Positions 51,932-61,265 of a DNA stretch of 64,000 nt are shown here, one piece after another. The stretch's first letter is position 1; each line of letters starts with the position of its first letter. The position numbers and the translations under genes were made by a program. Location of the stretch: positions 16,773-80,772 of the forward strand of contig JAGBDE010000008.1 of the NCBI GenBank assembly GCA_017937655.1, read 5' to 3'. This DNA comes from Clostridia bacterium (GTDB taxonomy: Bacteria; Bacillota; Clostridia; Christensenellales; Aristaeellaceae). The notes beneath the pieces were generated by a model. The model did not search any database and had not been told where the DNA came from. It worked only from the letters and a program-made list of their open reading frames with translations.

Positions 51932-52183
51932 AAATATATGGCTTGCCATTTCCAAATGAATCTGTTCAGATATCATACTGCGGCAGCCTTCATGGAGGAA
52001 TTGAAATAGATGAACTGGAAATGAATGTTGCGACTAATCTCTCCAGCTGCAATATACCAGGCAATTGCTGCCCTACGTATCAGCACTTATGGAAATGACT
52101 TGTTTCTAATCATCTCCAAACGGGTAAATAAATTATCAAAGAGCGCTCTGATTCTCATCTTATAAATAGGAGTCAAGCCTAAT
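51932..52183. other. Unassigned left junction of the AT-rich island
   Basis: 252 bases of falling GC without a convincing gene. A ribosome site (AGGAG) for the next gene is at about 52168. No direct repeat with another place in the window was noticed. Confidence 0.4.
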
Positions 52184-52600
52184 ATGGAAAACTACAGAAT
52201 TGAAGAATTTGTTTGGTTTGTACCGGCACCCAAGAATAAATGCGCGATCAACTTTCCCCATGAACGTGCGTTTAATTTGAATACCGCTCTTTGTGCGGAA
52301 CTCGGACGAAAAATTGACATCGCGTTTCATCCATCCAAACCTATCTTGTGCTTGCGCAAATCGGAGGGGAATGGAGGTTTTCAGGTGCCAAACAGCGGCT
52401 CGATCAAATCAGCAGAACTGAATGATCGATTGATTGCGGCAAACATTAAACCTCCAGTACGTTTAACGGTTACCAAGCATGGAGAATACTGGATTGCCGT
52501 TCCTGAAGCGTCGAAAACCCCTGACACAGTGGATATTCAGAAACCCTCCAAACGTCCACGGCAACTGAATGCTGCACGGGTCTTAGAAGGAGTGAAATGA
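52184..52600 (+). CDS. Hypothetical protein of the accessory island
   Basis: 138 residues, unrecognised. It starts MENYRIEEFVWFVPAPKNKC, has a beta-rich core (VRLTVTKHGEYWIAVPE) and a basic C-terminal tail (SKRPRQLNAARVLEG). AGGAG lies 12 bases before the ATG. The next gene starts one base after its stop, so the two form a unit. Confidence 0.65.
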   Translation: MENYRIEEFVWFVPAPKNKCAINFPHERAFNLNTALCAELGRKIDIAFHPSKPILCLRKSEGNGGFQVPNSGSIKSAELNDRLIAANIKPPVRLTVTKHGEYWIAVPEASKTPDTVDIQKPSKRPRQLNAARVLEGVK

Positions 52601-52601
52601 C

Positions 52602-52976
52602 ATGAACGCGCGCGAGAAGGAAGCTGCGATCATGCAATTACTTGAACCATCTCTCCGAAACTACTGCAAATGGAAATGGACGGCCATGGAAATGGAGGAC
52701 AGAGTATCAGAAGCGCAGTATGTTCTACTGATTATTTTAAGACGTCGCGGCATTCCCGAAGAAGAGATTTGGTCAGTTTTTCAGCGAACCGTTCAAAAGT
52801 ATATGCGTCGAATCAATGCAGAAGAGAACTGGCATCGATATCGTTGCAGGTCGTTGGATGTTCATGTCAGGCTAGCAGATGGCTCCGAGGGACGAACGCT
52901 ACATGAACTGATTCCAAACCCGCAACCGGATGTCTATAGCTTATTGGAAGAAATCCCTGACAAACAGTCATCCTAA
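52602..52976 (+). CDS. Sigma-70-like protein lacking region 4
   Basis: 124 residues. The middle resembles sigma region 2 (AMEMEDRVSEAQYVLLIILR compares with EDLVQEAxxALxxAI), and the end (RSLDVHVRLADGS, TLHELIPNPQPDVYSLLEE) matches the linker that normally precedes region 4 in small sigma factors. The region 4 helix-turn-helix is absent. It could be a degraded sigma factor or a short regulator such as those on conjugative elements. Expected from the pairing to be translated with the preceding gene; a strong terminator follows. Confidence 0.55.
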   Translation: MNAREKEAAIMQLLEPSLRNYCKWKWTAMEMEDRVSEAQYVLLIILRRRGIPEEEIWSVFQRTVQKYMRRINAEENWHRYRCRSLDVHVRLADGSEGRTLHELIPNPQPDVYSLLEEIPDKQSS

Positions 52977-53035
52977 CAAACAATAGTCCAGAAACCTGGA
53001 GGACTCCTTCCCAAACAGAAAACCAAAAGCATAAA

Positions 53036-53082
53036 AAATCCCTCCTGAATGAACATAAGCGTTCATACAGGAGGGATTTCCT
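53036..53082 (+). terminator. Terminator after the sigma-like gene
   Basis: AAATCCCTCCTG pairs with CAGGAGGGATTT, with a second inner stem AATGAAC/GTTCAT. Confidence 0.8.
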
Positions 53083-53640
53083 CTTGTGTGATGATCGTAG
53101 GGATTTTGATTACAGTATCAAAACAGTATCAAATCTGTTTTGAGATGCCGCTTTTGCCCGTGTTTATTGGGAAAAACGGAGGCTGTTCATTATTCCCACT
53201 CGTCGGATCAACCCAAAACCTAAACATTTTTGTTTGGGTTTTGTGATTCCTCGTGAGAAAATCTGAGTCAGATAATCCTGAACACAGGGTCTGTACAGAC
53301 TTTTGCTATCAAAAATCTATCACCACCGGGCTATCACAAGTAAGAGATATTGCGGTTTTCCGGGTGGCTTGGATGTATTATAGCACAGATTTGTTGATTT
53401 ATCCAGAGGGGGGCTCTGTATACATGATTGATTTCTGTGGTGGCAGATGGCTCGAGTTTGTGGTGTTGCCAGCTGATGATCGTACCGGATGGGATTCGGG
53501 TTTTACATGATGGGGGTTATGAGCGGACGAAGCTGTGCAGTTGTAGTGAATGAACGTACGGATTTCTGTAAATGGTATATGGTGATTGCTATTTTGATGA
53601 TGAATGTTGTGTTACAATAGAAAACACACGAATAAACGGT
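53083..53640. other. Unassigned AT-rich spacer with a guaA-type attachment core
   Basis: About 560 bases without a supportable gene. It holds a second hairpin (AACCCAAAAC with GTTTGGGTT, 53209-53239) and, at 53189-53200, TCATTATTCCCACTC, whose complement GAGTGGGAATAA equals the last codons of guaA (Glu-Trp-Glu-stop), a known integration core for genomic islands. No second copy is visible. An 85-residue open frame (53253-53510) lacks a ribosome site and is not called. Confidence 0.35.
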
Positions 53641-53644
53641 CTGA

Positions 53645-53672
53645 CTGACAAATCAAACAGATGTGATATAAT
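53645..53672 (+). promoter_or_regulatory. Promoter of the STAND NTPase gene
   Basis: CTGACA (53645-53650), 16-base spacer, TATAAT (53667-53672) with extended -10 TG. Confidence 0.7.
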
Positions 53673-53725
53673 GAATTAAGAGTCTGATTAGCGCTCGATC
53701 ACAGTATATTTTGCGGAGGACAGGC

Positions 53726-56700
53726 ATGGACTATATTAAGCTTAACAAAGCGCAGAGAGATCATATGCATAGCATTTGCCATCCCGATATGATGTTTGAC
53801 TGGCAAGAACAGGATATTATGGATACCTTTATGGGAAAATTACCATCGTTTCATCATGTTCGTGAGACGAAAGAAAGTGAAAAGTATGTCCATGATCTGA
53901 AGTGGTATTATGAGACATATGATGCCTATACAACGGATCAAGAGACTTTTTTGGATACGCTAAAAACAAAAATTGAAACCATAAGAGAAGTTCAACCGGA
54001 CTGGCATGGACTTAGCTTGGAGATTGTAAAGAAAACGATGGCGTTGCATCGCTTTTGCTTGATCGCTGGAGATGGTGGTATTGGAAAGAGTTATTTTGTT
54101 ATGCGATTGGAAGAGAATCTGGAAGAAAAAGAAATACCACATCTTTGTTTCTATGGTAAATTCAAAAACAGCATTGATAATATTGAAGTTGATCAAATTG
54201 CTACAATGAATCGATTTGTTTTGGTCATTGATGCGATTAACGAAATGTCAACAGATGCGCAAAAAGCATTAATCCCTATGTTGATGAAGCTAAAGGCCAG
54301 TCGTGGTTGTCGTATCATTATTACATACCGAACCCACAAGATGGAACCGGCAATTCTTACACAATATCAAAATCTTGCAGAAAGAGAATATGTATTTCCT
54401 GGGGTATCATTCGAATCGGCCTTGGATTGTTTAGCGCAGCAAGAACTTGTTGATATTCATCTGTATGAAGATATCTTGTATTCGAACAATGCCCTTTTGT
54501 TAACAACATTGAAAGAAGTGTTGAGTAGCCCTAAACTCTCCGAACGGGACATGGACACTGGAACCAACAACATAACGACAGTCACCTATATATTTGAACG
54601 GTACATCAAGCGTATGTTGGACAACGCAGGCTGGCAGAAGACAAAGAAAGTAGCTAAGTGGATGTACCAAAACAATCAAAGGTATATCAGCTTTGCTGAC
54701 CTTGAAGCTCTTTTTCCAAATGCACATGAGTACATCGGAGAGATGCTCCAAAACAGGCTTTTCATTGCGCTTGATAATGATGGTGTAACACAGTATGAGT
54801 TCGGCTTGGAAGTTCTGGCGGATTTTTTGATCGCTCGAAGCATGATGAATGAGTTTCCTAAAGATGATGAACGAGCACAGGTTGATTTGATCAAGGATAA
54901 ACGCGAAAAAATGTGGGAGTTAAGTGAAGCCATCATCCTCGTTTTGTTTGATCGTTTGTCTCCTGATTATGCTCGTATAAAATCGTTGTTAGAAAAAACT
55001 GACTTAATGAATCGCTTCTCGCAGGAAACCATGCGAAAAATCATCTTTCAGCAAGAACATATTGGCTGTTTTCAAAGAGTGTTTACTTCCCCATACAACA
55101 TGATGAATTTTGCTGAATTTGGAGGTTACACCAATCAGCCATTCAACTGTTCCAACTATCTGAATAGTGTATTCCTTTCTAACAAAGCCGAACAGAAAAA
55201 ATTGTCACACGAACTCGAGGGAACCCATTTTCTTTATGGTGTTATGAACCGCCTGAAAAACATTCTATATTCTCTCAATGCAATCTCATCTACTGTTCAA
55301 AGAGTTGAAGAAGCTTTCTGGTTTGCATTGTGGAGCAGCGCAGCACCTAATTCTGACATTCGCAATCTCGCCACAAAGCTTCTGTTTGATATCGTATGTG
55401 ACAGTGAGGAGTATCAGACAAAATTGATAAATGTCTTTTCCAATATTGTTGATGACTATATCAAAGAAACAATAGTGTTTGTTTTGACAAAAAGCAATAT
55501 CAAAGACAGAACGGTGATCAATACCTTTTTTCAAAGTCTCATTGATGATCCATTCTTTCTTTCTGCACGAAGCATGAAACGCATTGCTGAATACTATGGA
55601 GATCCATATTGCTATATACATTGGGATAAACAGAATATCCGGGATGATGAATTTGTTGCTTCTGATGAAGTAGAGCATGTAATTCGGCATTTTGATTTAG
55701 TGGAATCTTCGTTTTTCCCCTTTAGATATTGGCATAAAGAACGTGTGGAAATGTATAGATGTTTTTTGGATGTTGATAAAAAAGAGATTCAGGCATGGAA
55801 TGATCTGTTGAATCAGCATTTCAAATGCGTCACTCCATCGAGCGCATGTTGCGGTTCAATGTGTTTTGCTGGAAAAGTTGAGGAAATGTTTGATGAAGAG
55901 TATCGCAATTGCGAGTTGAGCGGTGTCAGCTTCTTCAGATCATTTTCAAAGGTTGCTGGGGAAATGCTGGATCAATACTCGGCAAAAAAACGAGATGGCC
56001 ATTATGTTTATCAAGATACCGGGGCCTCCACATTGGTAAGAAAATGCTTGGATGTTGCTATTGATAGAACTCTCGGGAGCTTTATGTTTAATTATTTCTC
56101 GAATCAGTTTGGCACAAACAATAATACCCAATTGTGCCTGGGATACGAAGTGTATGATCCAATGGAATATGCCGAGACTTTGCCGCTGACAAGTCCTATA
56201 CCGAATTATCGTAGTGAAATCGATGGGTTGGACGATATAGTGGCTGCGAAAGTGGTTTTGCCTCCCACCAAGGATATTGCTTGGGCTAATGATGTTGATC
56301 TTGCTCGGAAGAATTTGCTTTCGCTAATAGCGCCTAATAAACTGTATGATCATGAATGGGTGATGATTGCTGGTCGAATCAGGTATCGTAAGGACGATGG
56401 TCTCCACCATACTGAATGGGTTGATGAGAGTATCGTTTGGTGTTGCGTATCAGAAGATGTTGGACTTCAGGGCGATGAAAATGATCGATACTTAACAATT
56501 GAATTGGATCAATATGAGGGTCCATTGTCAATGTATGCAAGTTGCGACGAGAGGCCATGGCTGTGCAAACAAATACCATCTTTAGGTTCTACAACATTTG
56601 ATAAATTGGCTGAAACAGAACTGGTGGTGCCGCCTGCAAAGTTGATAGCTGATTTGGAGCTTGTGCTTGACTCAAAACGCATGGTTTGGGTTAATGTAAA

Positions 56701-57079
56701 TAACGAGGTGATTATCTATTGCAATAATATGAAATCCTCATACTATACAAGCAGAGTGAGCAGGACTGTATATATGCGCAAAGATGTGTACGAAAAATAT
56801 GTGCAGAGCCATCCTTTCAAATTCTTTGCATTTACTGAACGCTTTCATCCTGAAACCGGCTATAACAATGCTGTTTCTAAGCATTACGAGATCATCAACG
56901 GTGAAATTGTTCGTGAGTGTAGCAATTACAATTTGGAAAAGCAGACTGAACGTACTGCTTTACCAGATATTTGCGTCAATTGTCCTCATGGTTTCTATCG
57001 CTCTCGGGAAGAACAATTAAGTAAGTTGGATGAGCTTTTGATTCAATTTTCGTACGGGGAAAATGAAATCGAGGAATAG
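53726..57079 (+). CDS. STAND/NACHT-like P-loop NTPase, likely anti-phage
   Basis: 1117 residues from ATG 53726 (GGAGG 7 bases upstream). About 110 N-terminal residues are unassigned, then a nucleotide-binding core with Walker A GDGGIGKS (115-122), Walker B VLVIDAINE (165-173) and the arginine-bearing IIITYRTHK (197-205), the DxxxE-type Walker B of signal-transduction ATPases. A helical stretch (about 330-700) and a distinct beta-rich C-terminal part (about 840-1117) follow. The layout (N-terminal effector, central ATPase, long sensor) is that of STAND defence proteins such as Avs. No nuclease, protease or TIR motif is visible in the N-terminal part. Its own promoter and terminator make it a stand-alone unit. 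Confidence 0.8.
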   Translation: MDYIKLNKAQRDHMHSICHPDMMFDWQEQDIMDTFMGKLPSFHHVRETKESEKYVHDLKWYYETYDAYTTDQETFLDTLKTKIETIREVQPDWHGLSLEIVKKTMALHRFCLIAGDGGIGKSYFVMRLEENLEEKEIPHLCFYGKFKNSIDNIEVDQIATMNRFVLVIDAINEMSTDAQKALIPMLMKLKASRGCRIIITYRTHKMEPAILTQYQNLAEREYVFPGVSFESALDCLAQQELVDIHLYEDILYSNNALLLTTLKEVLSSPKLSERDMDTGTNNITTVTYIFERYIKRMLDNAGWQKTKKVAKWMYQNNQRYISFADLEALFPNAHEYIGEMLQNRLFIALDNDGVTQYEFGLEVLADFLIARSMMNEFPKDDERAQVDLIKDKREKMWELSEAIILVLFDRLSPDYARIKSLLEKTDLMNRFSQETMRKIIFQQEHIGCFQRVFTSPYNMMNFAEFGGYTNQPFNCSNYLNSVFLSNKAEQKKLSHELEGTHFLYGVMNRLKNILYSLNAISSTVQRVEEAFWFALWSSAAPNSDIRNLATKLLFDIVCDSEEYQTKLINVFSNIVDDYIKETIVFVLTKSNIKDRTVINTFFQSLIDDPFFLSARSMKRIAEYYGDPYCYIHWDKQNIRDDEFVASDEVEHVIRHFDLVESSFFPFRYWHKERVEMYRCFLDVDKKEIQAWNDLLNQHFKCVTPSSACCGSMCFAGKVEEMFDEEYRNCELSGVSFFRSFSKVAGEMLDQYSAKKRDGHYVYQDTGASTLVRKCLDVAIDRTLGSFMFNYFSNQFGTNNNTQLCLGYEVYDPMEYAETLPLTSPIPNYRSEIDGLDDIVAAKVVLPPTKDIAWANDVDLARKNLLSLIAPNKLYDHEWVMIAGRIRYRKDDGLHHTEWVDESIVWCCVSEDVGLQGDENDRYLTIELDQYEGPLSMYASCDERPWLCKQIPSLGSTTFDKLAETELVVPPAKLIADLELVLDSKRMVWVNVNNEVIIYCNNMKSSYYTSRVSRTVYMRKDVYEKYVQSHPFKFFAFTERFHPETGYNNAVSKHYEIINGEIVRECSNYNLEKQTERTALPDICVNCPHGFYRSREEQLSKLDELLIQFSYGENEIEE

Positions 57080-57097
57080 GTAGGGTTCGAGGCTTGA

Positions 57098-57125
57098 ACG
57101 AGCTTGTGCACACAAGCTCGTTTTT
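57098..57125 (+). terminator. Terminator of the STAND NTPase gene
   Basis: ACGAGCTTGTG pairs perfectly with CACAAGCTCGT around CA and is followed by TTTT. Confidence 0.85.
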
Positions 57126-57276
57126 GCAGCTGGTGGAGAGTTGAACTACTCGAAGAATTCGAATAGTTGGATGCTGAGTTGACTAAATTGCTTCTTTGCC
57201 TGCTCCACCAAGGCATCTTGAAATTGTCGCACCAAAACAATATAGTTATAGCACACGGACGATGAGGTGATGGAAT

Positions 57277-58026
57277 ATGATGCGCAAGAAAGAACAGCAG
57301 GCTCCAGAGTTTCCTGTCGCAAGCATACCATTTGATGATCGCATAAACGAGCAAGCCGATCTTCAGGAACTGAACATCACACTGATCCAGCAGTATCTGC
57401 GCGAAACGAACAATGCTCTTTACCATGATGCGGGGAATATGGACTTCTACAGTTTGTGTCGGCAGTTGGATCTGGTTGGGGAAGCACATGATTGTATGTA
57501 CCCAAAAAATATAGGGCTGCTGTTCTTCTGCCTTGAACCGGATAAACATTTCCCCAATGCGCAGATCGATGTGATTCACTTTTCTGATGCTTCTGGAGAA
57601 GAGCCAAGCATCAAAGAGACGTTCTCCGGACCATTGCCCCATCAGTTACGGGCAGCACTTCTGTACATCCGTAACAGTGTGATCACAGAGACGATTATTA
57701 AGCAACCTGATGTTGCCGAGGCAAAGCGATACTTCAACTATTCCTATGAAGCCATTGCAGAAGCTTTGGCTATTGCTGTGTGCTGCAAGGACTATGAGAT
57801 AGACGGGCCTATTGAAGTGCATATTCTGCCTGATCGGATTGAGATTGTAAGTAACTACAGAGAAGAGCACCATGACAACAACGAAGGAATAGCGAGCGAA
57901 GATATATCTACTGAATCGATTGAAAATCGCCGTATTTATGAATTCATGAAGAGACTGCAACTAATTACAAAAGGAAACACAGATTGCCAGAAGCGCGGGA
58001 TGACAGTTCATGGCAATCCTTTATGA
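57277..58026 (+). pseudogene. Truncated AlbA_2/RecG-like ATP-binding protein
   Basis: 249 codons open. The sequence PFDDRINEQADLQELNITLI, FFCLEPDKHFPNAQIDVIHF and the GHKL-like part YFNYSYEAIAEALAIAVCCK then DGPIEVHILPDRIEIVSNYR match the C-terminal half of the Schlafen-AlbA_2/RecG-like family. The N-terminal AlbA_2 domain is missing, and the usual SRNP...GSGI tail is degenerate (NRRIYEFMKRLQLITKG). In the same frame upstream, codons before a TGA at 57268-57270 read plausibly as the preceding segment (APKQYSYSTRTMR), so I think a stop has split an older gene. No ribosome site supports the ATG. Confidence 0.55.
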
Positions 58027-58116
58027 GATTTATTGCTTGCACAGAAAGGAATAGGCCGCAATGAAAACAACTTAGTTGAAAGATTGGCGAAATAGACTAT
58101 TGAGGGAGATAGAAAT

Positions 58117-59289
58117 ATGGCTGGAACAATTTTTTACTCGTGGCAAAACGACTTGGATCACAAAACCCACCGCTACTTTATTGAAAAGTGTATTAAGAAA
58201 GCGCTGAAATCTGTAAAAAAGGAGGCTCATATTATAGTTGATTATGATAGAGACACTAAAGGTTTGAATGGTAGTCCTGACATAATGACTGCGATTTTTA
58301 ATAAGATCGAAAAGAGCGTTTTGTTTATCTGTGATATCAGTATAGTAAATAGTGAAGCTAATCAAAAAAAGACACCCAACCCTAATGTCCTTATTGAACT
58401 TGGCTTTGCAGTACATAAATTGGGATGGGACAGAACTATCTGCCTTTTTGATAGCAATAGTGGAAAGATTGAGGAATTACCTTTTGACATAAGGCAGAAA
58501 CGTGTTACTGTGTTTGATCCATGTAGTGAAAATGAAGTGGAACGTATTACACAAATTCTCGCAGACAATATTCAAGATCTATATGTTGATGGAAAGTTGT
58601 TCAACCCGTTAAATGATTATATGAAAGGTAGAATAGATCGCTCAATACTGAACATTGCAAAGCAGATGGCTAATCTGGTTTTTGGAAATATGACCATGAG
58701 CGAGGGTTTAGCTCGTGTACAGGACTTGCTTAATCTAAAAACCGATAAGCTTTCTGCGTTGTTGAGCGAAGCTCAATTTCCAGCTTTTGTTGCTCTTAAT
58801 ACTTTTGCAGAAGACGAAAATAACTTGAAGGAAATATTGAAAGAGTTGTTTTCATCTGCTTATTTTCCAAAAGAATGGTCATATACTGTCCTCAAACTAT
58901 TGGAATGGATTCGAGAATATAATCATCTGATTTCAAAGCGTAATCCGGATTATCCATTTGTTAAAGTTGAAAACGAAGGATATGGCAACATTGCTGTAAT
59001 AGATGGGCAATCAATCAATCCTAACAATCCACGGAATTCTTTCTTAATCCTCGAAACGATAACTAAAGATGGAAGACGCCACGTAGATACTGTTGGTGGA
59101 AACGTTATTAATACAACACAATACCCGACCAACAATGCCCCTTCGCTGAGAGAGTGTTACTCGATTAACGAGCCATTTGTGATGGCTGTTGATGAGACAA
59201 TAAGTAGATTTGTCTCGATTTGTAACGGATGGCTGGACATTACGAACGAGGAATTTGTTTTAGATCCGGATTATTATTGGATAAACTAA
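58117..59289 (+). CDS. TIR-like domain protein, probable NAD-cleaving defence effector
   Basis: 390 residues. The N-terminal 135 residues start GTIFYSWQNDLDHKTHRYFI and contain VDYDRDTKGLNGSPDI, then NPNVLIELGFAVHKLGWDR and LPFDIRQKRVTVF, matching a TIR-like family common in defence islands, with the candidate catalytic Glu in NxxxELG. The remaining about 250 residues are helical then mixed and unrecognised; they may be a sensor. GGGAG precedes the ATG. A 16-bp palindromic stem after the stop separates it from the convergent RES gene. Confidence 0.65.
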   Translation: MAGTIFYSWQNDLDHKTHRYFIEKCIKKALKSVKKEAHIIVDYDRDTKGLNGSPDIMTAIFNKIEKSVLFICDISIVNSEANQKKTPNPNVLIELGFAVHKLGWDRTICLFDSNSGKIEELPFDIRQKRVTVFDPCSENEVERITQILADNIQDLYVDGKLFNPLNDYMKGRIDRSILNIAKQMANLVFGNMTMSEGLARVQDLLNLKTDKLSALLSEAQFPAFVALNTFAEDENNLKEILKELFSSAYFPKEWSYTVLKLLEWIREYNHLISKRNPDYPFVKVENEGYGNIAVIDGQSINPNNPRNSFLILETITKDGRRHVDTVGGNVINTTQYPTNNAPSLRECYSINEPFVMAVDETISRFVSICNGWLDITNEEFVLDPDYYWIN

Positions 59290-59358
59290 CCTTCGGTAAA
59301 GAAAACATATCCGTTTGCAGCTTAGCTAAAGATAAAGCAGATAATTCTGAGTTCGTTG

Positions 59359-59399
59359 TAAATGGCGTATGCTTGCTGATGAAAAGCATACGCCATTTA
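59359..59399. terminator. Perfect stem between the convergent TIR-like and RES genes
   Basis: TAAATGGCGTATGCTT pairs with AAGCATACGCCATTTA around a nine-base loop; no U-run, so a factor-independent stop on either strand is likely but weak. Confidence 0.6.
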
Positions 59400-59414
59400 C
59401 TGTGTTCACACAAA

Positions 59415-60212
59415 TTATCCAACTCCGTCTTTATTACTCACAACAATGTCAAACGCGTCAAGATCTTTCAATGGGAAGATACGACGGGCCCTGTATGTTA
59501 TGGAGTCCATTCTATATGGAGCTGATGCAATTGCTTTCGCAATCGTTGGATCGAAAATCGTAATGTTAGTTCCACCGGGCACAAAGGAACTTGCAAAATA
59601 AATACCATCATAACCAAGAGACTTGACAAACTCCGCAACAAACTGGGTTGGAATATAATCTATTTCCTCACGGCAGGGTTTGGAAAACGCTCCGATGATC
59701 TCTGATAGTTTGGCACTATCAAGACTCAAGTTATCAGCATTGCCCGTAGATGTAAAATCTGCAAACCGTGAATCCTTCAGGAGCTTGATTTTTGCTACGC
59801 TTATGTGATCAAAAATACGTGGCCGGGTTTCGCCTATTGCTGTGATTATCTCCTTGGCAGTGTACAAATAAACAATTCGTTCGGGATTTGCTCGTCCCGG
59901 GGCTACTACATTTGCCGGAGGAACAAACGAATTCTTTTCGTCATACCCTTCGAAGTCTTCACACTCAATCTGATGGAGGTGCTTCGCAAGGCCAGTATCA
60001 TCACTCGAGGGATCATACTTGATGATTCGTGCACGATAAAGTATCGTGTCAGCACTTACAGTTATGCTATGATCCTGCAAGTAGTTCCTGAGAAATGAAG
60101 TAAGAGGGTGCTGAGGGTTGAAACGGTTGTGATACGTGATTTCTTCAACAAAGGATCGCCAGAAATCTCGTGCTTCTTTTTCTATAGCCTCTCTCTTCTC
60201 GTAATCCTCCAT
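59415..60212 (-). CDS. RES-domain protein (NAD+-phosphorylase-type toxin)
   Basis: 265 residues; AAGGAGG 7 bases upstream. The RES pattern is complete: LYRARI (Arg near 60), PPANVVAPGRANPERIVYLY, TAIGETRP (Glu near 128) and the closing LGYDGIYFASSFVPGG. RES toxins such as Res-Xre degrade NAD+. Here there is no XRE antitoxin beside it; instead it is third in a restriction-modification operon, 30 bases after the endonuclease. An N-terminal 50 residues are outside the standard RES domain. Confidence 0.8.
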   Translation of the reverse strand: MEDYEKREAIEKEARDFWRSFVEEITYHNRFNPQHPLTSFLRNYLQDHSITVSADTILYRARIIKYDPSSDDTGLAKHLHQIECEDFEGYDEKNSFVPPANVVAPGRANPERIVYLYTAKEIITAIGETRPRIFDHISVAKIKLLKDSRFADFTSTGNADNLSLDSAKLSEIIGAFSKPCREEIDYIPTQFVAEFVKSLGYDGIYFASSFVPGGTNITIFDPTIAKAIASAPYRMDSITYRARRIFPLKDLDAFDIVVSNKDGVG

Positions 60213-60242
60213 CAGGCTCCTCCTTATAGCATAGTAATAACA

Positions 60243-61265
60243 TCACTCAGAGTAGGGCCCCATAAACCTGAAGCCATTACGATGGATCATATGATCCGGT
60301 TCGGTGGCGATCCATACTTCTGTTTCCCACGCAAGTTCTTCAGGACAATTCCTGTAAGCGGTGCTGTTCTCAAATGCAGTAACGAAAATTGCACGCTTTG
60401 CGTTTTCACCCATTTCTTGCTGAAGTTCCATCTTGCGTACCGGTGTTATGGGATTGGAAGTATGGTAGGCTTCGATCAGGAATATCCAGTCCTTATCAGG
60501 TGAGTAGGCAACAACATCCGGAAGAATGCTTTGCTTCAGATCAACAAACCCTAACTCAGCAAGTTTCTCCGTTTCATGAATTAGTCCGTATTTGTTGTCT
60601 GAATCACCACAGTAGAGCAGTATTGCACCATGACCAAAACGTGGCAGAAACTCTTCGATGATGAGCTTTTGAATTGCATTGTGCTCTCCATCTTTGAGCT
60701 GAATCTGTGTACCATCAGGTGCTGTAACCGTCAACTTGGGCAGATCACGTTGAGCAGATATACGTGCTTCAAACGTGGGGTGCATTTTATTGAAAGCGGA
60801 TACCTGAGCAAACCAATCAGGTTGTCCATAATTCCTGATAATGCGAGAGTACTCGCTGCTAATCCTGTATCCACGTGTTGGATTACTGTTGTTCGAACCT
60901 GGTTTTGAGTTTACAACAATCGTTGCAAGAACCAATCTGGCTAAATCTTTACGGCGAATATCATCATACGAGCCACGGCTGATGTTCTCGTCGAAATGAG
61001 TATTGTTAAAATCAATGATCTCCCGCGTTGTCAATGCATATACATCATTCGAATCTTTGATGCGCTTCCATCCTGTAGGTGCTTTGACATCGCCAACGGC
61101 AAGAAAGGCCATCGCCATTTTTTCTTTTTGTCGATCAGTCAAATCGTCAATCGGTATACCAAGTGCAGAAATAATTTGAAGTGCCTGCTGGATTAGCAAC
61201 TTCACTTTGTCAGACTTCAGCTGAAAGTTCTTCGTGTTGATACTTGGAAGTGTGTTGTAATCCAT
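60243..61265 (-). CDS. BsuBI/PstI-family type II restriction endonuclease
   Basis: 340 residues. N-terminal winged-helix region (about 15-130, with NDVYALTTREIIDFNNTHFD) and C-terminal nuclease domain carrying the family's PD-(D/E)xK-like site LPDVVAYSPDKDWIFLIEA and the SNPITPVRKMEL segment. This family contains enzymes such as PstI (CTGCAG); the actual site here is unknown. The ATG abuts the methyltransferase stop with no gap, and AAAGGAG lies within the methyltransferase end, so the two are translated in sequence. Confidence 0.88.
   Translation of the reverse strand: MDYNTLPSINTKNFQLKSDKVKLLIQQALQIISALGIPIDDLTDRQKEKMAMAFLAVGDVKAPTGWKRIKDSNDVYALTTREIIDFNNTHFDENISRGSYDDIRRKDLARLVLATIVVNSKPGSNNSNPTRGYRISSEYSRIIRNYGQPDWFAQVSAFNKMHPTFEARISAQRDLPKLTVTAPDGTQIQLKDGEHNAIQKLIIEEFLPRFGHGAILLYCGDSDNKYGLIHETEKLAELGFVDLKQSILPDVVAYSPDKDWIFLIEAYHTSNPITPVRKMELQQEMGENAKRAIFVTAFENSTAYRNCPEELAWETEVWIATEPDHMIHRNGFRFMGPYSE

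Noticed and set aside
53253..53510. An 85-codon open frame in the island spacer
   Set aside because: No ribosome site, no family resemblance, and it crosses promoter-like AT-rich sequence.
57043..57642. A 199-codon minus-strand frame opposite the RecG-like gene
   Set aside because: The plus strand has clear family motifs here and this frame overlaps a terminator.
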